The notes under the pieces: model-generated | Told to the model about the DNA's origin: nothing | The model's input: only the letters and a program-made list of their open reading frames with translations | The model's database searches: none | In this document: in pieces, positions 35,441 to 46,877 of the stretch | Layout: each line of letters opens with the position of its first letter | How positions within the stretch are numbered: the first letter of the stretch is position 1 | NCBI RefSeq assembly: GCF_024868665.1 | Contig: NC_079890.1 | Span: forward strand, 39,413,773-39,477,772 | Direction of reading: 5' to 3' | Origin: Triplophysa rosa | Lineage: Eukaryota > Chordata > Actinopteri > Cypriniformes > Nemacheilidae | DNA length: 64,000 nt | Made by a program: the position numbers and the translations under genes

Positions 35441-35455
35441 GAAACACCGAGCGCC

Positions 35456-35729
35456 CATAAACAACATCATCTACTGCTGAACAACATCTGCATCACAATC
35501 TGATTCCAGGTACCATCAGCATCGTCTGTCCGTCTGTCTGTATGTCTGTCTGTCTTGTCTGATCTTGTTTATTGCGTGTTTTGTTTCAGCTCCTCATCTG
35601 ACAGAACGTCTTTCGGTCTGAAGTCTTCAATCATTTCGATGATTAACAGTGTGACGCTAATAAACAACATCATCTGCTGCTGAACAACATCTGCATCACA
35701 ATCTGATTCCAGGTACCATCAGCATCGTC
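35456..35729 (+). repeat. Duplicated 70-bp non-coding leader
   Basis: 35456-35526 and 35660-35729 differ at one base (CTACTGCTGA against CTGCTGCTGA). Both hold GATTCCAG followed by GTACCA, a possible splice donor. They probably represent a duplicated first exon of the GPCR transcript. Confidence 0.8.
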
Positions 35730-35954
35730 ACATCTATCAGGTAAATGTCATCTCACATGTGTCTTCATATTTTCATCGATCAGTTTCACTCTGATAGTTT
35801 ATGAATTAATTGCACGTGAAATTAAACGTAGTTTTTTATTTCCTGAATGAAAACTTGAACAGCAGCATTTAGACAGATCAAGAGAAACGGAGCAAGAAAA
35901 GCTTCAAACTCACGACGGGTTTGTTATTATTTCAGTGCCAAGTGTCGAGACACC

Positions 35955-36830
35955 ATGACACAACACAACATCACCAACAACCAATCAAACTGGTCCAATG
36001 GCACATCTGAATGGGACTCATATTCCAGTTATATGAAAAAACATGCACTTGCTTGGTCAGTGTTCGTCTGGACTCTTTCAGTGGTTGAAGTTCCCATCAT
36101 GCTCTTAACTCTGTATGCGTTGTGTTTTCTCGTCAAGTCTCATCGAGCTGCTTCAGTTTTTGTGGTTCAGTTGATTCTGTCAGATCTCATACAGATTATT
36201 ATTGGTCTCATATCAGCATGGGAAGAACTAGCAGGATTGCGGTTCGTATATGTTTATTCTCTGGCTGTGGGTGTGTGTTTTATGGCATGTGTGGCGTTTG
36301 AAAGATATCTTTTGGTGTCTCATCCTATCTGGCACAAAACTCACCAGACACGGAAGTCCTTCTGTTTGATTTCTGTCATCATCTGGTTTGTGCCTCTGAT
36401 CTCTGGAGTATCAGTAATACTTTCTCCTTATATCCTCATTGTAGCAGGCTTTATCCCCTACACAATAATCATTCTGTGTTTTGTCGGTACATGGAGGGGT
36501 CTTTCTCACGCCATATCACTAACGTCTCAGAAACGCAAAATGATTTTGGGCAGTTTGTTCCTCGTGCTGCTGAGTTACACTTTTCTCATCCTCCCGTTTA
36601 AAATTATGATTTTACTAGTGTATTATGGGATGCAGAGGATGTCAGTGTTTAAAGTGCTCGACTTTGCTTGGTGTCTGCTGCTTCTGAATCCTCTGGCTGA
36701 CTGTTTGTTGTATTTGTTCATGAGGACTGATGTTGCTGATATAATGCCGTCTCTTCGCTGCTGTCGTAGATCAGACACACATCAGATTTCTGTACGATAC
36801 ACTACCAGAACAATGCAATCATCATCATAA
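35955..36830 (+). CDS. Class A (rhodopsin-family) G-protein-coupled receptor, orphan
   Basis: 291 aa in one coding exon; acceptor TTATTTCAG at 35927-35935 lies 19 nt before the ATG. N-terminus has four N-glycosylation sites (N5, N9, N12, N15). Seven hydrophobic segments at about 33-58, 67-90, 97-119, 135-157, 161-183, 198-221 and 232-254. Motifs: LILSD in TM2, FERY instead of DRY in TM3, IIWF in TM4, LILPF in TM6, NPLADCLLY in TM7, then the CCRR palmitoylation-type stretch. The TM3 cysteine that normally makes the disulfide to loop 2 is Leu, and loop 2 is very short without Cys. Overall like the P2Y/proton-sensing branch of teleost receptors, but the ligand is unknown and I do not assign a symbol. 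Complete, with no frameshift. Confidence 0.88.
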   Translation: MTQHNITNNQSNWSNGTSEWDSYSSYMKKHALAWSVFVWTLSVVEVPIMLLTLYALCFLVKSHRAASVFVVQLILSDLIQIIIGLISAWEELAGLRFVYVYSLAVGVCFMACVAFERYLLVSHPIWHKTHQTRKSFCLISVIIWFVPLISGVSVILSPYILIVAGFIPYTIIILCFVGTWRGLSHAISLTSQKRKMILGSLFLVLLSYTFLILPFKIMILLVYYGMQRMSVFKVLDFAWCLLLLNPLADCLLYLFMRTDVADIMPSLRCCRRSDTHQISVRYTTRTMQSSS

Positions 36831-36970
36831 TATACAGTAGACTAACAGCTGTGTGAAGGGTTTTCATGTTCTTCTCAAACACTTGCCTGTGTTCACACCA
36901 GCTCATACTGTCATCTGTAGATTTGTCTCACTTTTGTGTATTTAACTGTAGTAGTAAATGTGTTTGCGAT

Positions 36971-36976
36971 ATTAAA
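36971..36976 (+). promoter_or_regulatory. Possible poly(A) signal ATTAAA of GPCR
   Basis: 141 nt after the stop codon; common variant signal. Confidence 0.4.
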
Positions 36977-37339
36977 CTAAAATTACATCACTGATTTTAG
37001 GCGTAATACTGTATTAAAGTCCCCGTGAACTGGAAGTTGCGGTAATTTTTACTTCCGTATTTTGACGCATTTCCGAGTGAAACAGAATTTCGAATGAGAA
37101 ACAGTAGTGGGCTTGTTTTTTTTACATCTCTGCAGCAGTTTTTGAAGCGCCCCTTCGGTTTCAAAATGACTGTAGCCCTGTGTACAAGTCTTTGGTGATG
37201 GGTGATGAGTTTTTCAGCGACGTGCATGCTGAAGTGTCAGAAAACCACTGCATCGCAGCAACTTGACAGCCTGTTCATTATCAAAATAAAATAGCCATTG
37301 CTATTATAATGATTATATGTGCTTTTTAATGAAATATAT

Positions 37340-38520
37340 GCACGCAACAGATCAGCACAAACATTTTCCCATTAGCGCCCTGGACACGCCCCTGCTGGTG
37401 GTATCAAGCCAGGTGCCTTGAAATGAGTAAAACGAAATGTTTTAAATCTGAATCAGAAAGAGCTTGAACACACAAGGAAATTGACAGCGTCAAGACATAT
37501 GATCAAAAACAAAATATTGAGTGACTAAACCCTTCACACTGGAATTTCATCAAGTGCTGCTGAAGTTCTCTTGGTAGCGCTTTACGGCCGATTGGACGCC
37601 ACGCTAGAGAAAATGTTTTTAAAAAAGTCGGAGACACAACAGCCATTTTCTTTTCCATGTGGTTTGCATGTATTTACAGTTATTGGCTAAAGCTCATTTT
37701 TAGTTCTTTGCATTGACTGGTGTTAATTTGGCATGCGCGTTGTATTTTATTACGTAAACGGTAACAGTGATATTACTTTAGCAATTTATTAATATTCTTT
37801 CTTTACTTTATATATGTGAGAGTAAACACAGATTTTAGTGATTTTCGGTCGATTTGGTGCATTTAAACGAACTGACCCTGATGTTTGTGAATGTGACTAA
37901 AGAAGCGTTTGATTGATTTTTTTAAAATGGACACCCTGCTAAACTTATGTGGTAAAACAAGAATATAATGTTAATCTTAAACATAATGTTTATTCATCTC
38001 TGTCAATAAATATCTGCTTTAAATCCTCTATATTGTGTTGAAGTCTTTGATTATTTATGTCACAGTATAAATAAAATATCTGATTGTGATGTGTTGAGTT
38101 TTATAATTGTTATACTGTGCTTTATACATATTTGAATAGAGAATTACTTTATTGTGCATTAAATTGAATCTTTAACGCACAGATTAAATCACAAATTAAT
38201 TTAATCCTCCATGTGAGGGATGATAATTGTTTAAATAATAAAAAAACGATTTTAACAACGTGACTGTTTGGTCTTTAGGACATGCTCATCACGTCCCAGA
38301 AACGTTATTTGGTACATCGCTGTGACGAATATCGTACATTCCAGCTATGTCTTCAGGAGGTAGTCGCCATGTCCCAACAACGTCCAATGTTACGTCGTCA
38401 GGACGAATATGGGAATCACAAAGTTACGTCGCTGGAACGTTATTATGGTACGTTGTGGCAACGAATATGGTCCGGTCCAGGTACGTCATCACAACGTAAC
38501 TGTGTTAGCTGGGAAGTGCT
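37340..38520. repeat. Paralogous block shared with lectin intron and 5' region
   Basis: 37800-38500 matches 10400-10930 in order (GGTCGATTTG, AATAAATATCT, TTGAAGTCTTTGATT, TATGGTCCGGTCCAG). 37390-37490 matches 31165-31260 and 37530-37680 matches part of 2620-2745. A degenerate ACGTCG/CGTAAC array lies at 38290-38510. No gene. Confidence 0.75.
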
Positions 38521-38946
38521 TTCAATTTGCTGGAGGTAAACAACTAGATAACGATATGATTTTTGCAGCGGATAGGAAAGTGTCTTGTATCGATCCTGCA
38601 TCATATTATGTAAACTGCATTTATAATAAAGCATTGCAAAGAAGCAGATGTCATGTTACTGCACACGCCTTTTCTTCTGCTTGTGACGTTCACTAGTCTG
38701 TGCCGCAGATGTGGACTGAAGAACGCGCTAAATAACGCATTCGACGCTCGCTGTCGTTTTCATAATAAGAGTTTCAAAGAGGACTAAAGCGATCTCGAAT
38801 TCCTGTACAAATGACATAATTAATCACAATCTGTTAGGGGGGCTAAGCTTGAAATTTAGGGTGGCTAAATCCCACTTAAAAAGAGCCTAGCAAAGCCACT
38901 GACATCTACAGACTGACTGATCAACTGTCTTTCAATATATATTTTC

Positions 38947-39220
38947 TAGAGAATTTAGCATCGAAAGGAACAGCCATGTGAAGAGCCAGTCATCCACAAA
39001 CTACACCTGGGTTGCTCAAAATGCCATAGATGGTAAAAGATACGGCTCAGGTGTAGCGGCATACTGCAGGATCTGAGAGTAACCCATGGTGGAGGCTGGA
39101 TCTCCTGCAAAATTATGAGATCAGTAGAGTGATCATCACTGCTAGATCAGACTGCTGTCCTGATGAAACCAATGGAGAGGAGACTCGTTTCGGAAACTCA
39201 CTGGAAAACAACAATCCAAA
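38947..39220 (+). pseudogene. F-type lectin exon pseudogene
   Basis: Matches the first exon of the lectin cassette: ENLASKGTA, then CTCAAAATGCCATAGATGG, AACCCATGGTGGAGGCTGGA, GCTAGATCAGACTGCTGT and GGAAACTCACTGGAAAACAA. It has a stop (ATGTGA, 38978), frameshifts and a deletion around GCATACTGCAGG, no splice donor at the end and no partner exon. The upstream intron sequence (38904-38946) also matches 7825-7860. Confidence 0.9.
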
Positions 39221-41070
39221 GTTATTCATGAAATCAGTTAAGCCGTTTTTTTATTTATTTGTTGTTGAACTCGGCTGGGTTTTTGTTCTCTTTCATGTGG
39301 GATTTGTGACGACTTACAATTAAATAAAAATGTGGGGTAAGAGACAAAGTCTTCAGTGCTACATACAACTTACATAGACAAAGATGACATAAATGTAACA
39401 CTTAAAAGCAAAACTCCACCAACACATGGCATGAAAGAGCATTTTAAAGGGTACAGTCAGAAAGTCTTAATTTGAGTTCTGAAGATGAACGGAGGTCTTA
39501 CGGTTATGGAACGACTCGAGGGTGAGTAATTCATGACAGAATTTTTATTCTTTGGCAGACGTAACCTTGAAAAATAGTCATTCATGGCATGTGTTCAGTA
39601 AGTCAACATAAACTTCTAGTTCTCGTTGTGCCGGGTTAGACCCTATAGACGGTTTCATACATAAACAAACCTTATGTGGCCCAAACTTAAAGGAAAGGGT
39701 TATCTCAAAATCAAAAATGTGTTATTTTTTACTCACCCACTTGACGCTCAACATGTTTTAAGACCTCCCGGCGTCTTCGGAAAACAAAAAAAGATATTTA
39801 GGTGACACCCGAGAGATTTCCAGGCCTCCTCATAGACATCATGGTTATAGTTGTTGTCAATGTCCAAAAAAGTACTAAAGACATCGTTAAATTAGTCCAT
39901 CCGCTCATTGTGGCTCAATTTAATTTTTTTGAGGTGATGAGAATGCTTTCCCTTACGGAAAGAAAACATATTTCCTAATATATGAATTAAAAATATATTA
40001 AATGACATAATGGTATATTAGAAAATATACAGAATTATATATTGTGTAAATATATTACAATATATTGAAGATTACATAAGGAATTGCCGCATTTCATATA
40101 TTGAAAAATATATGACAATACATTTAGTTCTATGTCACAATATATGTAATTTTAGAATGACCATAATATATGTACTCATGCCATATATACACACATATAT
40201 GGAAATATATATTTCTTATGTTTAACAACCATTTACAATATACAATGTTTAATATTTTAAAACATAGCTAGTTTACAATAGCATAAGCACACCTGCTTAT
40301 ACTAAAGCACTTAGTGAACAGACAATCACTGTACTGAAAAGTGCACAGCCATTGCTTTCTTTAATAAACTTATATATAATCTTGATTATGTTTGGCCAAT
40401 CATTATCCTTACCACAGGCTCTACTCTTCAACACCATGGTAACCCCACAAATTTACACATACTAGAAACCCTTCTAAATTTCAAAGTAATACAACATTAA
40501 ACACTAACAGATCTCTCCCTATATTCATATTCAGCAAAAAGACATGAAATAACACCTACATTTAAACCTTTTTACTCTCCTTTAGCAGTCAGAAGCAAAG
40601 CATGCTGGGAACTAGAAACCTGCTTTAACTCAATCTGTGAATGTGTCCATATATGTGTGTACTATACAATCACATTTATATGGGTATATCTATGTGCAAT
40701 ATATACTCAATAAAAGATCAAATATTAGATTTATTTTTGTCTTTGTTTCTAAATATATGTATATGTTAAATATACAGCCATATATTGTCAATGCATATAT
40801 TGCTGTATATTGAAAAATATAAGCACCAGCTTCCGATATATGGAAATGTATTATGTAATATATCGCATTATATTTTGCAGTATATTCCCATATATTTTTG
40901 ACCGGTCTGACATTGGACACCACAGCAGATATTGAGATTCTTCTTTTTCACATTTTTTTAATTCTTCACATAAAGAGACAATAAAAATATTAGACAGGAC
41001 CGTGAACAACATAATAAAAAACATGAAATGTAATATCTCATGTCTGCATTTTTTTATTATGATATTGTTT
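39221..41070. other. No gene; MITE fragment and ATATAT-rich repeat
   Basis: 39460-39545 and 39690-39930 are pieces of a common MITE (ACTCACCCACTTGACG, GAGAGATTTCCAGGCC). 39970-40260 and 40690-40905 are ATATATT/AATATAT-rich arrays that may be the two ends of one AT-rich element. Confidence 0.5.
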
Positions 41071-41450
41071 TTTATGCACACTCTTGTCATTTTTGACTCA
41101 ATTACTCCTCCTACATAATTTATTTTATAAAACAGTGATGAAATATGTATTCCAGAAACTTGAATCTTTCCAACGATACATAGTTTGTCATGATAAAATA
41201 AGAATTCACATGCAAAATATGGAAGTAAAAGCAGGCATCTGGCAGGCGGAAACATTTTTTTAAGCACACTCTCGTCATTTATAAATAGATGACTCCTTCT
41301 ACATATTTAATTTTATAAAATAGTGATGTCATATGTATTCTAGAGACTTAGACCTTTCCAACGATATATAGTTTGTCATAATTATATTAGAATTCATGTG
41401 CAAAACAAACCGTAAACTCAGATGTTCCGTATACGGAACGGCGCCAGGTA
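41071..41450. repeat. Two-copy tandem duplication, 188-bp period
   Basis: Unit starts GCACACTCTTGTCATTT (41076) and GCACACTCTCGTCATTT (41264). Both continue with CTACATA, TTTATAAAA, CTTTCCAACGATA and TAGTTTGTCAT. Confidence 0.85.
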
Positions 41451-41489
41451 ACGCACTTTTTTGCCCAACTGTACAAACAGAAAGCGCAT

Positions 41490-42310
41490 GCATCAAAGTG
41501 CTCTCGTACATAAAAAACTGAAGGACATATCATTTAAGGCAGAGAAAACAGAATTTGCAAAAACAGCATGATCAATTGATTGCCATTTACGGAACGTAAT
41601 AATACGTGTGGGCTCTCGAGCAGTATGAGGAACCTCAATGTCAAAGAAGATCACTGAATGGTCTGAAAGACCTACATCCACAATGGAAAAGTTTGAGAGA
41701 AACAAATCATTTCCAATGACTAAGTCCAGTGTGTCGCCTTTACAGTGAGTGGGAACATTTACAAACTGAGAGAGATTAAAACAGTCTAAAAGCGATAGAA
41801 AATCCTTGGACATAGCACAGGTGTTCTGATCTGCATGTGTTAAAATCGCCCCAAATTAAAAATTCTCATAATGTGGCTGACAGTATGGACAGAAGATCAG
41901 CAAATTCAGACAAAAAGTGCCCATTTGGTTTTGGGGTCTATAAAGGGTGACCATGGCAGCATGAAGAGCTGCACAATGACCAGACATTCAATTGTTTTAA
42001 AAAGAGGTACAGGTACAGGGTGTATACTGTATTGCAATTTGTAAAGCACTATAATTCCACCACCTCTACCAGTAGACCGTGAGACATCAAAAAGTCCAAA
42101 GCCCACTGGGGACAGCTGATTAAAGAGCAGACCATCATCCTGTTTATGCCAAGTTTCCGTGAGAAACAGCAAGTCCAGCTTATTGTCCATGATAAAATAA
42201 AATCCGACCGAAGCAAGGCTTTATTGTTCACGGAGCGAGCATTTAATAGCGCGGCAGTTAAAGGGCTTGAGGACACGGCTGCACTGTGATTCATCTCACG
42301 CGTTAAATAT
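41490..42310 (-). pseudogene. LINE endonuclease fragment
   Basis: Three minus-strand frames in order give LLNARSVNNKALL (42246), LLFLTETWHKQDDG (42175), GRGGGIIVLYK and CKGDTLDLVIGND plus LSDHSVIFFD (41660-41740): motifs of the APE endonuclease of an L2/Rex-like LINE. Frameshifts separate them, and no RT follows. Confidence 0.88.
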
Positions 42311-42532
42311 GATAAGTTAGCAAAACCTTTGAACTTTTTTGTTGTTGAGTAAACCCAGATAGCACACGTACGTCTGGCCGACGTTGGCCCGATTTACAAA
42401 GTTCGCTCAGAGAGCATTTGCTAATTGGCAATATATCACCGAGACGTCGGCATTTTTTCGCAAATGATTCCCGGCCGCTGCTTGGATGCAGCCGCTATAA
42501 TGTGCTCTGCTCGTGCGCATGCACATCACAAA

Positions 42533-44039
42533 CAGGGCTGGACTGGGACGTTTGTAGCCCCTTATCCCCTTACTGGTTAGTACAGATTAGAGTTCTTGAT
42601 AAAGGCCTAGGCTTTTTTTCCTTTATGATCCTTCTTGTCTTTGTTCTAATGCGAATCAGCTACCCTGAATTTACAAAGCTATCCTCTTATTATATATCGA
42701 AACTATTCTCTGTTTACTTTCACCCCGACGTACGTGGGGCCGGTGTTGTGCCGAGAAATGCACTCCTGCCAGATTCAGCACCTCCTTCAATAACACGTTG
42801 TCCGATTGGCTAATTCTAACCCCTCCCCACACCTAACCCTAATCCTAACCCCACCCCTAACACTTAATCCTCACCCTAACCATTCTGGGGAGGGTGGGTG
42901 CATAATCTGGCAGGGGTGCATTTCTCGGCATTACACCGGAAAACAGACAATGGCCTCTTCACTCAGACGAGCAAACAAAAATAACTGTTACATCTGACTC
43001 GACGCTAGTGTGCATTGCAATAACTTTGCAGCTCGTTGACGAAGTCTCGGGTTTCGAAGCTCCAACCGAAAGAGATCTCACTGTTCCACAAACACGAAAC
43101 GAAATCCAAAGTTCCAAATAGTCACGCGATTCCTGGATGAATGTCCTGTTCAGATGAAACAACCGTCCTTTTCTTCCCCCTCTGTATGCTGGTACTCCAA
43201 TAAATCAAAATGGAGAACGTCCCACGAGTAGCTCTGGCCGAACTAATTAAATGAACGATTCCCGACTTTCTATAACTCGACGGTCTTCACTGACACACAA
43301 TACACTTTATTATATAGAAATGCTGATCGTACTTCTAACTACCTTATCCCTGCTTTATTCCAAAATTTATCGTGTTTACTCGAGAACTCCACCGACGTTT
43401 CTCTCGTCCGCCATCTCTCTCCTTCCGTTTTCTTCGACCTCCCCCCAAAACCAAACCTGATTGGCTCAGTCTCTGTCCCTCTCTGATTTTGGCCAATACC
43501 CTACAGAGTAGCAACCCACTTGATATCAGCCACATTTTCACCAGTACATTTCAACCAAACTTTATACATGAAAAAATCTCTTAAAGGTACAGTACACATA
43601 AAACATAAAATGCAATTCACAATATATTATTGTAAAACAAACATTTCTTCATTTTGTTAATATCCACTTCACTTTCCATAAAAGTTTCGATTAACATCAT
43701 ATACCTCAGGGTTACACATTGATTTGGCCCTGGTATTTTTCACCAGCTTCGGTCCTCAAACATTTTCTGTCGACGGGGGTGGCGTGGGGTATGGGGCTAT
43801 GGGGTGGGGGGTTGTTGTGATGTTGGGGGGGTTGGGTTTGCGTGTGGTATGTTGTGCTGCTGTCATTGCCTTTCCTGCATACATGTGCGATTTGCAATTG
43901 CGTTCGCGTTCTGTGCATACGCGCCCGATTCACGCTTATAATCCGTCCATCTCTGTGGCCCATGCGTCCGTTTCGGCCCAAAAAGTACATCGGCCCACCG
44001 GGAAAATGCCCGGTATGCCCGATGGCCAATCCAGCCCTG
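42533..44039. mobile_element. hAT-type non-autonomous element, perfect 8-bp duplication
   Basis: Ends CAGGGCTGGACTGGGA and GGCCAATCCAGCCCTG are inverted. ATCACAAA flanks both sides (42525-42532, 44040-44047). 1507 bp with no recognisable transposase; ORFs of 97-139 codons at 43712-44143 lie in GC-rich repeat and lack motifs. A hairpin MITE is nested at 42740-42939. Confidence 0.92.
42740..42939. mobile_element. 200-bp nested hairpin MITE
   Basis: CCGGTGTTGTGCCGAGAAAT pairs with ATTTCTCGGCATTACACCGG; the next block CTGCCAGATT pairs with AATCTGGCAG. The loop holds a C-rich TAACCCTAATCC-like array. Confidence 0.88.
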
Positions 44040-44047
44040 ATCACAAA

Positions 44048-44349
44048 CAAACCTGCGCACATCACTCGCTCTGCACACAAAAACACCAAGGAACACAGAA
44101 ACCTGTTGTCAACACTACCTCATGTCTTTTCTTAACAAAGTAGCTTCACTGCATAATTGCTACATAATGTCTTAACATGGAGGAGGTTAAATCGCTATTT
44201 TTAAGTAACTTAACTTACAGTTTCACTGTTTGTAGAGAGAGTGGCACAAATCCAGGTAATTAACACACGCAAAAGAGAAAAAAACTGTTAAAACACCGTG
44301 GCAGACCAGCCTAAAATAAACAGACATCTTAGCAACAATCAGAGCACTG
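44048..44349. other. No gene seen
   Basis: Intergenic sequence without supported ORF or repeat ends. Confidence 0.4.
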
Positions 44350-44354
44350 CAATT

Positions 44355-44565
44355 TCAACTCAACTCAACTTTATTTATAAAGCGCTTTTACAATTTTCAT
44401 TGTTACAAAGCAGCTGTACATGAGACATATTGACTATAAGCAAAATAATTAAAGTTGTACCTGCAAAAACAAGAAAAAGGTGAAAACACAGAAGACAGAC
44501 ACACCCACATACAAAACACAAAATATGCACACGTGCTAACACACATAGACACACACACACACGCA

Positions 44566-44597
<32 letters not shown>

Positions 44598-44735
44598 CGC
44601 ACACACACTCTCAGTGAAAGCACATATTTAAGATAAAGGAGAGAGAAGCACAGGTCAAATATAACAGATTATAAATTCCTATATGCAATATTAATTAAGT
44701 AAAACTTTAAAATTCTAAAGCAGCCCCCCGGCCAG
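44355..44735 (-). mobile_element. L2 LINE 3' UTR fragment
   Basis: Reverse complement of 20630-21010: same tail, TG/CA tract and CCTGGCCGGGGGGCTGCTTT. More substitutions than the copy at 273-1503, so older, and severely 5' truncated. Confidence 0.9.
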
Positions 44736-44803
44736 GCCGGGCCATTCACCAATTGGCTATTTCTAATTATTTTGGGGGCTAGCCTACCATCAGTGTCTAT
44801 GGC

Positions 44804-45018
44804 AGGGGTTCTGAAAGTGGGGTCCAGGGAACCCCGGTGGTCCGCAATCCATAGCCAGGGGGTCTGAGGCATTAAAGTTGGAAAATTTCAAAATAAATAG
44901 TTCAATCGTATCAAAGAGTGCAAACTGTGGTTAATATCAATTATATTTATCAAGTGGTCCTTGAAAAATGATCTCCCCTGTAAGGGGTCCCTGGCTCCAA
45001 AGTTTTTGAGAACCCCTA
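44804..45018. mobile_element. hAT-like MITE
   Basis: GGGGTTCTGAAAGTGGGG at the left pairs with CAAAGTTTTTGAGAACCCC at the right; the sub-terminal GGTCCAGGGAACCCC and GGGGTCCCTGG also pair. No ORF. Confidence 0.7.
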
Positions 45019-45571
45019 TGGTGATTACAGCCCTGTCATTACTTGACTATCCAACATAAAAAGAAGACTACTGACATATAAAACTATCTTCATGTTGTGT
45101 GTGTGTAGCAGTCTCTGGTATAATGAACAGACATGATTCAAGTTCATAAACTTTAATGACACCAAAAAGACCCCCAGGAGAAGCAACAGTGTAGTCCCCC
45201 AGAGTACAGATGGATTCTGTAAAAAAAAACATTTTTTTTGCAAAACATTGCAAAAAAGCAATTAGGACTTTTTAGAAAACGGTTTCCTTTAGCCAGATCA
45301 AATGCTTCAGCATTCTGACATCTGCATCAAATGCTGTAGAGTGGTACATTTTGTTTTACCAGTTTAAGGACCATTCCCATTTTGCTAAGGATGAGATGTG
45401 CGGTTAATTTGGCTATCTACAAAACCTTCATCACGTTAGATGAATATGAATACTCCTGAACTACCAACTGAGAATTTCACTGCTCAGCATCTTTCCCTTT
45501 GATTTGAAACTGCCTGCCCTGTACTTACTGGGTCTGTTTGCTTTTGGACCTAAATGATCCTATATGATATG

Positions 45572-46190
45572 CAGGTGCTGGTCATATAATTAGAATATCA
45601 TCAAAAAGTTGATTTATTTCACTAATTCCATTCAAAAAGTGAAACTTGTATATTATATTCATTCATTACACACAGACTGATATATTTCAAATGTTTATTT
45701 CTTTTAATTTGATGATTATAACTGACAACTAATGAAAATCCCAAATTCAGTATCTCAGAAAATTAGAATATTACTTAAGACCAATACAAAGAAAGGATTT
45801 TTAGAAATCTTGGCCAACTGAAAAGTATGAAGATGAAAAGTATGAGCATGTACAGCACTCAATACTTAGTTGGGGCTCCTTTTGCCTGAATTACTGCAGC
45901 AATGCGGCGTGGCATGGAGTGGGTCAGTCTGTGGCACTGCTCAGGTGTTATGAGAGTCCAGGTTGCTCTGATAGTGGCCTTCAGCTCTTCTGCATTGTTG
46001 GGTCTGGCATATCGCATCTTCCTCTTCACAATACCCCATAGATTTTCTGTGGGGTTAAGGTCAGGCGAGTTTGCTGGCCAATTAAGAACAGGGATACCAT
46101 GGTCCTTAAACCAGGTACTGGTAGCTTTGGCACTGTGTGCAGGTGCCAAGTCCTGTTGGAAAATGAAATCTGCATCTCCATAAAGTTGGT
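45572..46190 (-). mobile_element. Tc1-like transposon, 3' part
   Basis: Frame 46149-45859 on the minus strand encodes the transposase C-terminal 96 aa: MAPAHSAKATSTWFKDHG, VLNWPANSPDLNPTENLWG, then a tail ending KGAPTKY. The terminal region GTGCTGGTCATATAATTAGA lies at 45575. The 5' half is missing. Confidence 0.88.
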
Positions 46191-46305
46191 CATATATGTA
46201 ACAGGGTTCCAGTTAGTGTTAAATTCATGAAAATTGGGACATCTCCATACTGATTGTTGCGCCAGCATCTGTATGAACTTGCATGGTTGTAAAGCAAGGG
46301 TGCGC

Positions 46306-46620
46306 TGCATTACACATGGCAGAGCCTCGTGAGATTTACATGCTGGTAAGTGCTCCGATTGTTTGGCTATAAATATGAACAAATTACATTTGTCTAGGAA
46401 CTTAGTTTGACGCAGATGTCTGACCAGAATGTATGTGATTCATCTGTAATTGTTTTGATCTTGTTAATCGAGTCAATTATGTAGTTTGCTGAGATAAAAT
46501 GGAGATTATGATTGCAAAATGGCATGGCTGCTGTGGTTTGAATGTATGTTTGTCTCGTTTTAAAGATATAGCCAAGCATCATTGAGCCACTGTATAACAA
46601 CAACTTTGAAATTGTCCCAG
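46306..46620 (+). other. Two exon-like blocks with splice sites (unspliced form)
   Basis: Block A ends 46345 before GTAAGT; block B is 46566-46620, preceded by TCGTTTTAAAG and followed by GTATGT. Their joined form occurs at 46878. The frame starting at ATGGCAGAGCCTCGTGAG hits TAG just after the junction, so coding is uncertain. Confidence 0.65.
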
Positions 46621-46877
46621 GTATGTAGTTTATTGTTATGTTTGAATTGATACAGTCATGTGTGTTCTCTTTGTTACTGCCCTGTTTATTCACTTTATAA
46701 AAATAATACAAAATGATGGTCACTTACTGTTCTAATGCATTAATTTGCAATGTATAGTCATATATTTGTACTGAGAGACGATAGAAAGGAAAGGATTTTT
46801 GTATGTTACTTTAAATAATTATTTTCTTTATATTCTTTTTTTTAACCATTATTCAATTATTGTACATTTGTATCAAG

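Noticed and set aside
42836..42885. Interstitial telomere (TAACCC)n
   Set aside because: Irregular repeat (TAATCC, TAACCCC) confined to the loop of a MITE, not a telomere remnant.
43712..44143. Overlapping 97-139-codon ORFs
   Set aside because: GC-rich interior of a hAT-type element; three frames open at once and no motif.
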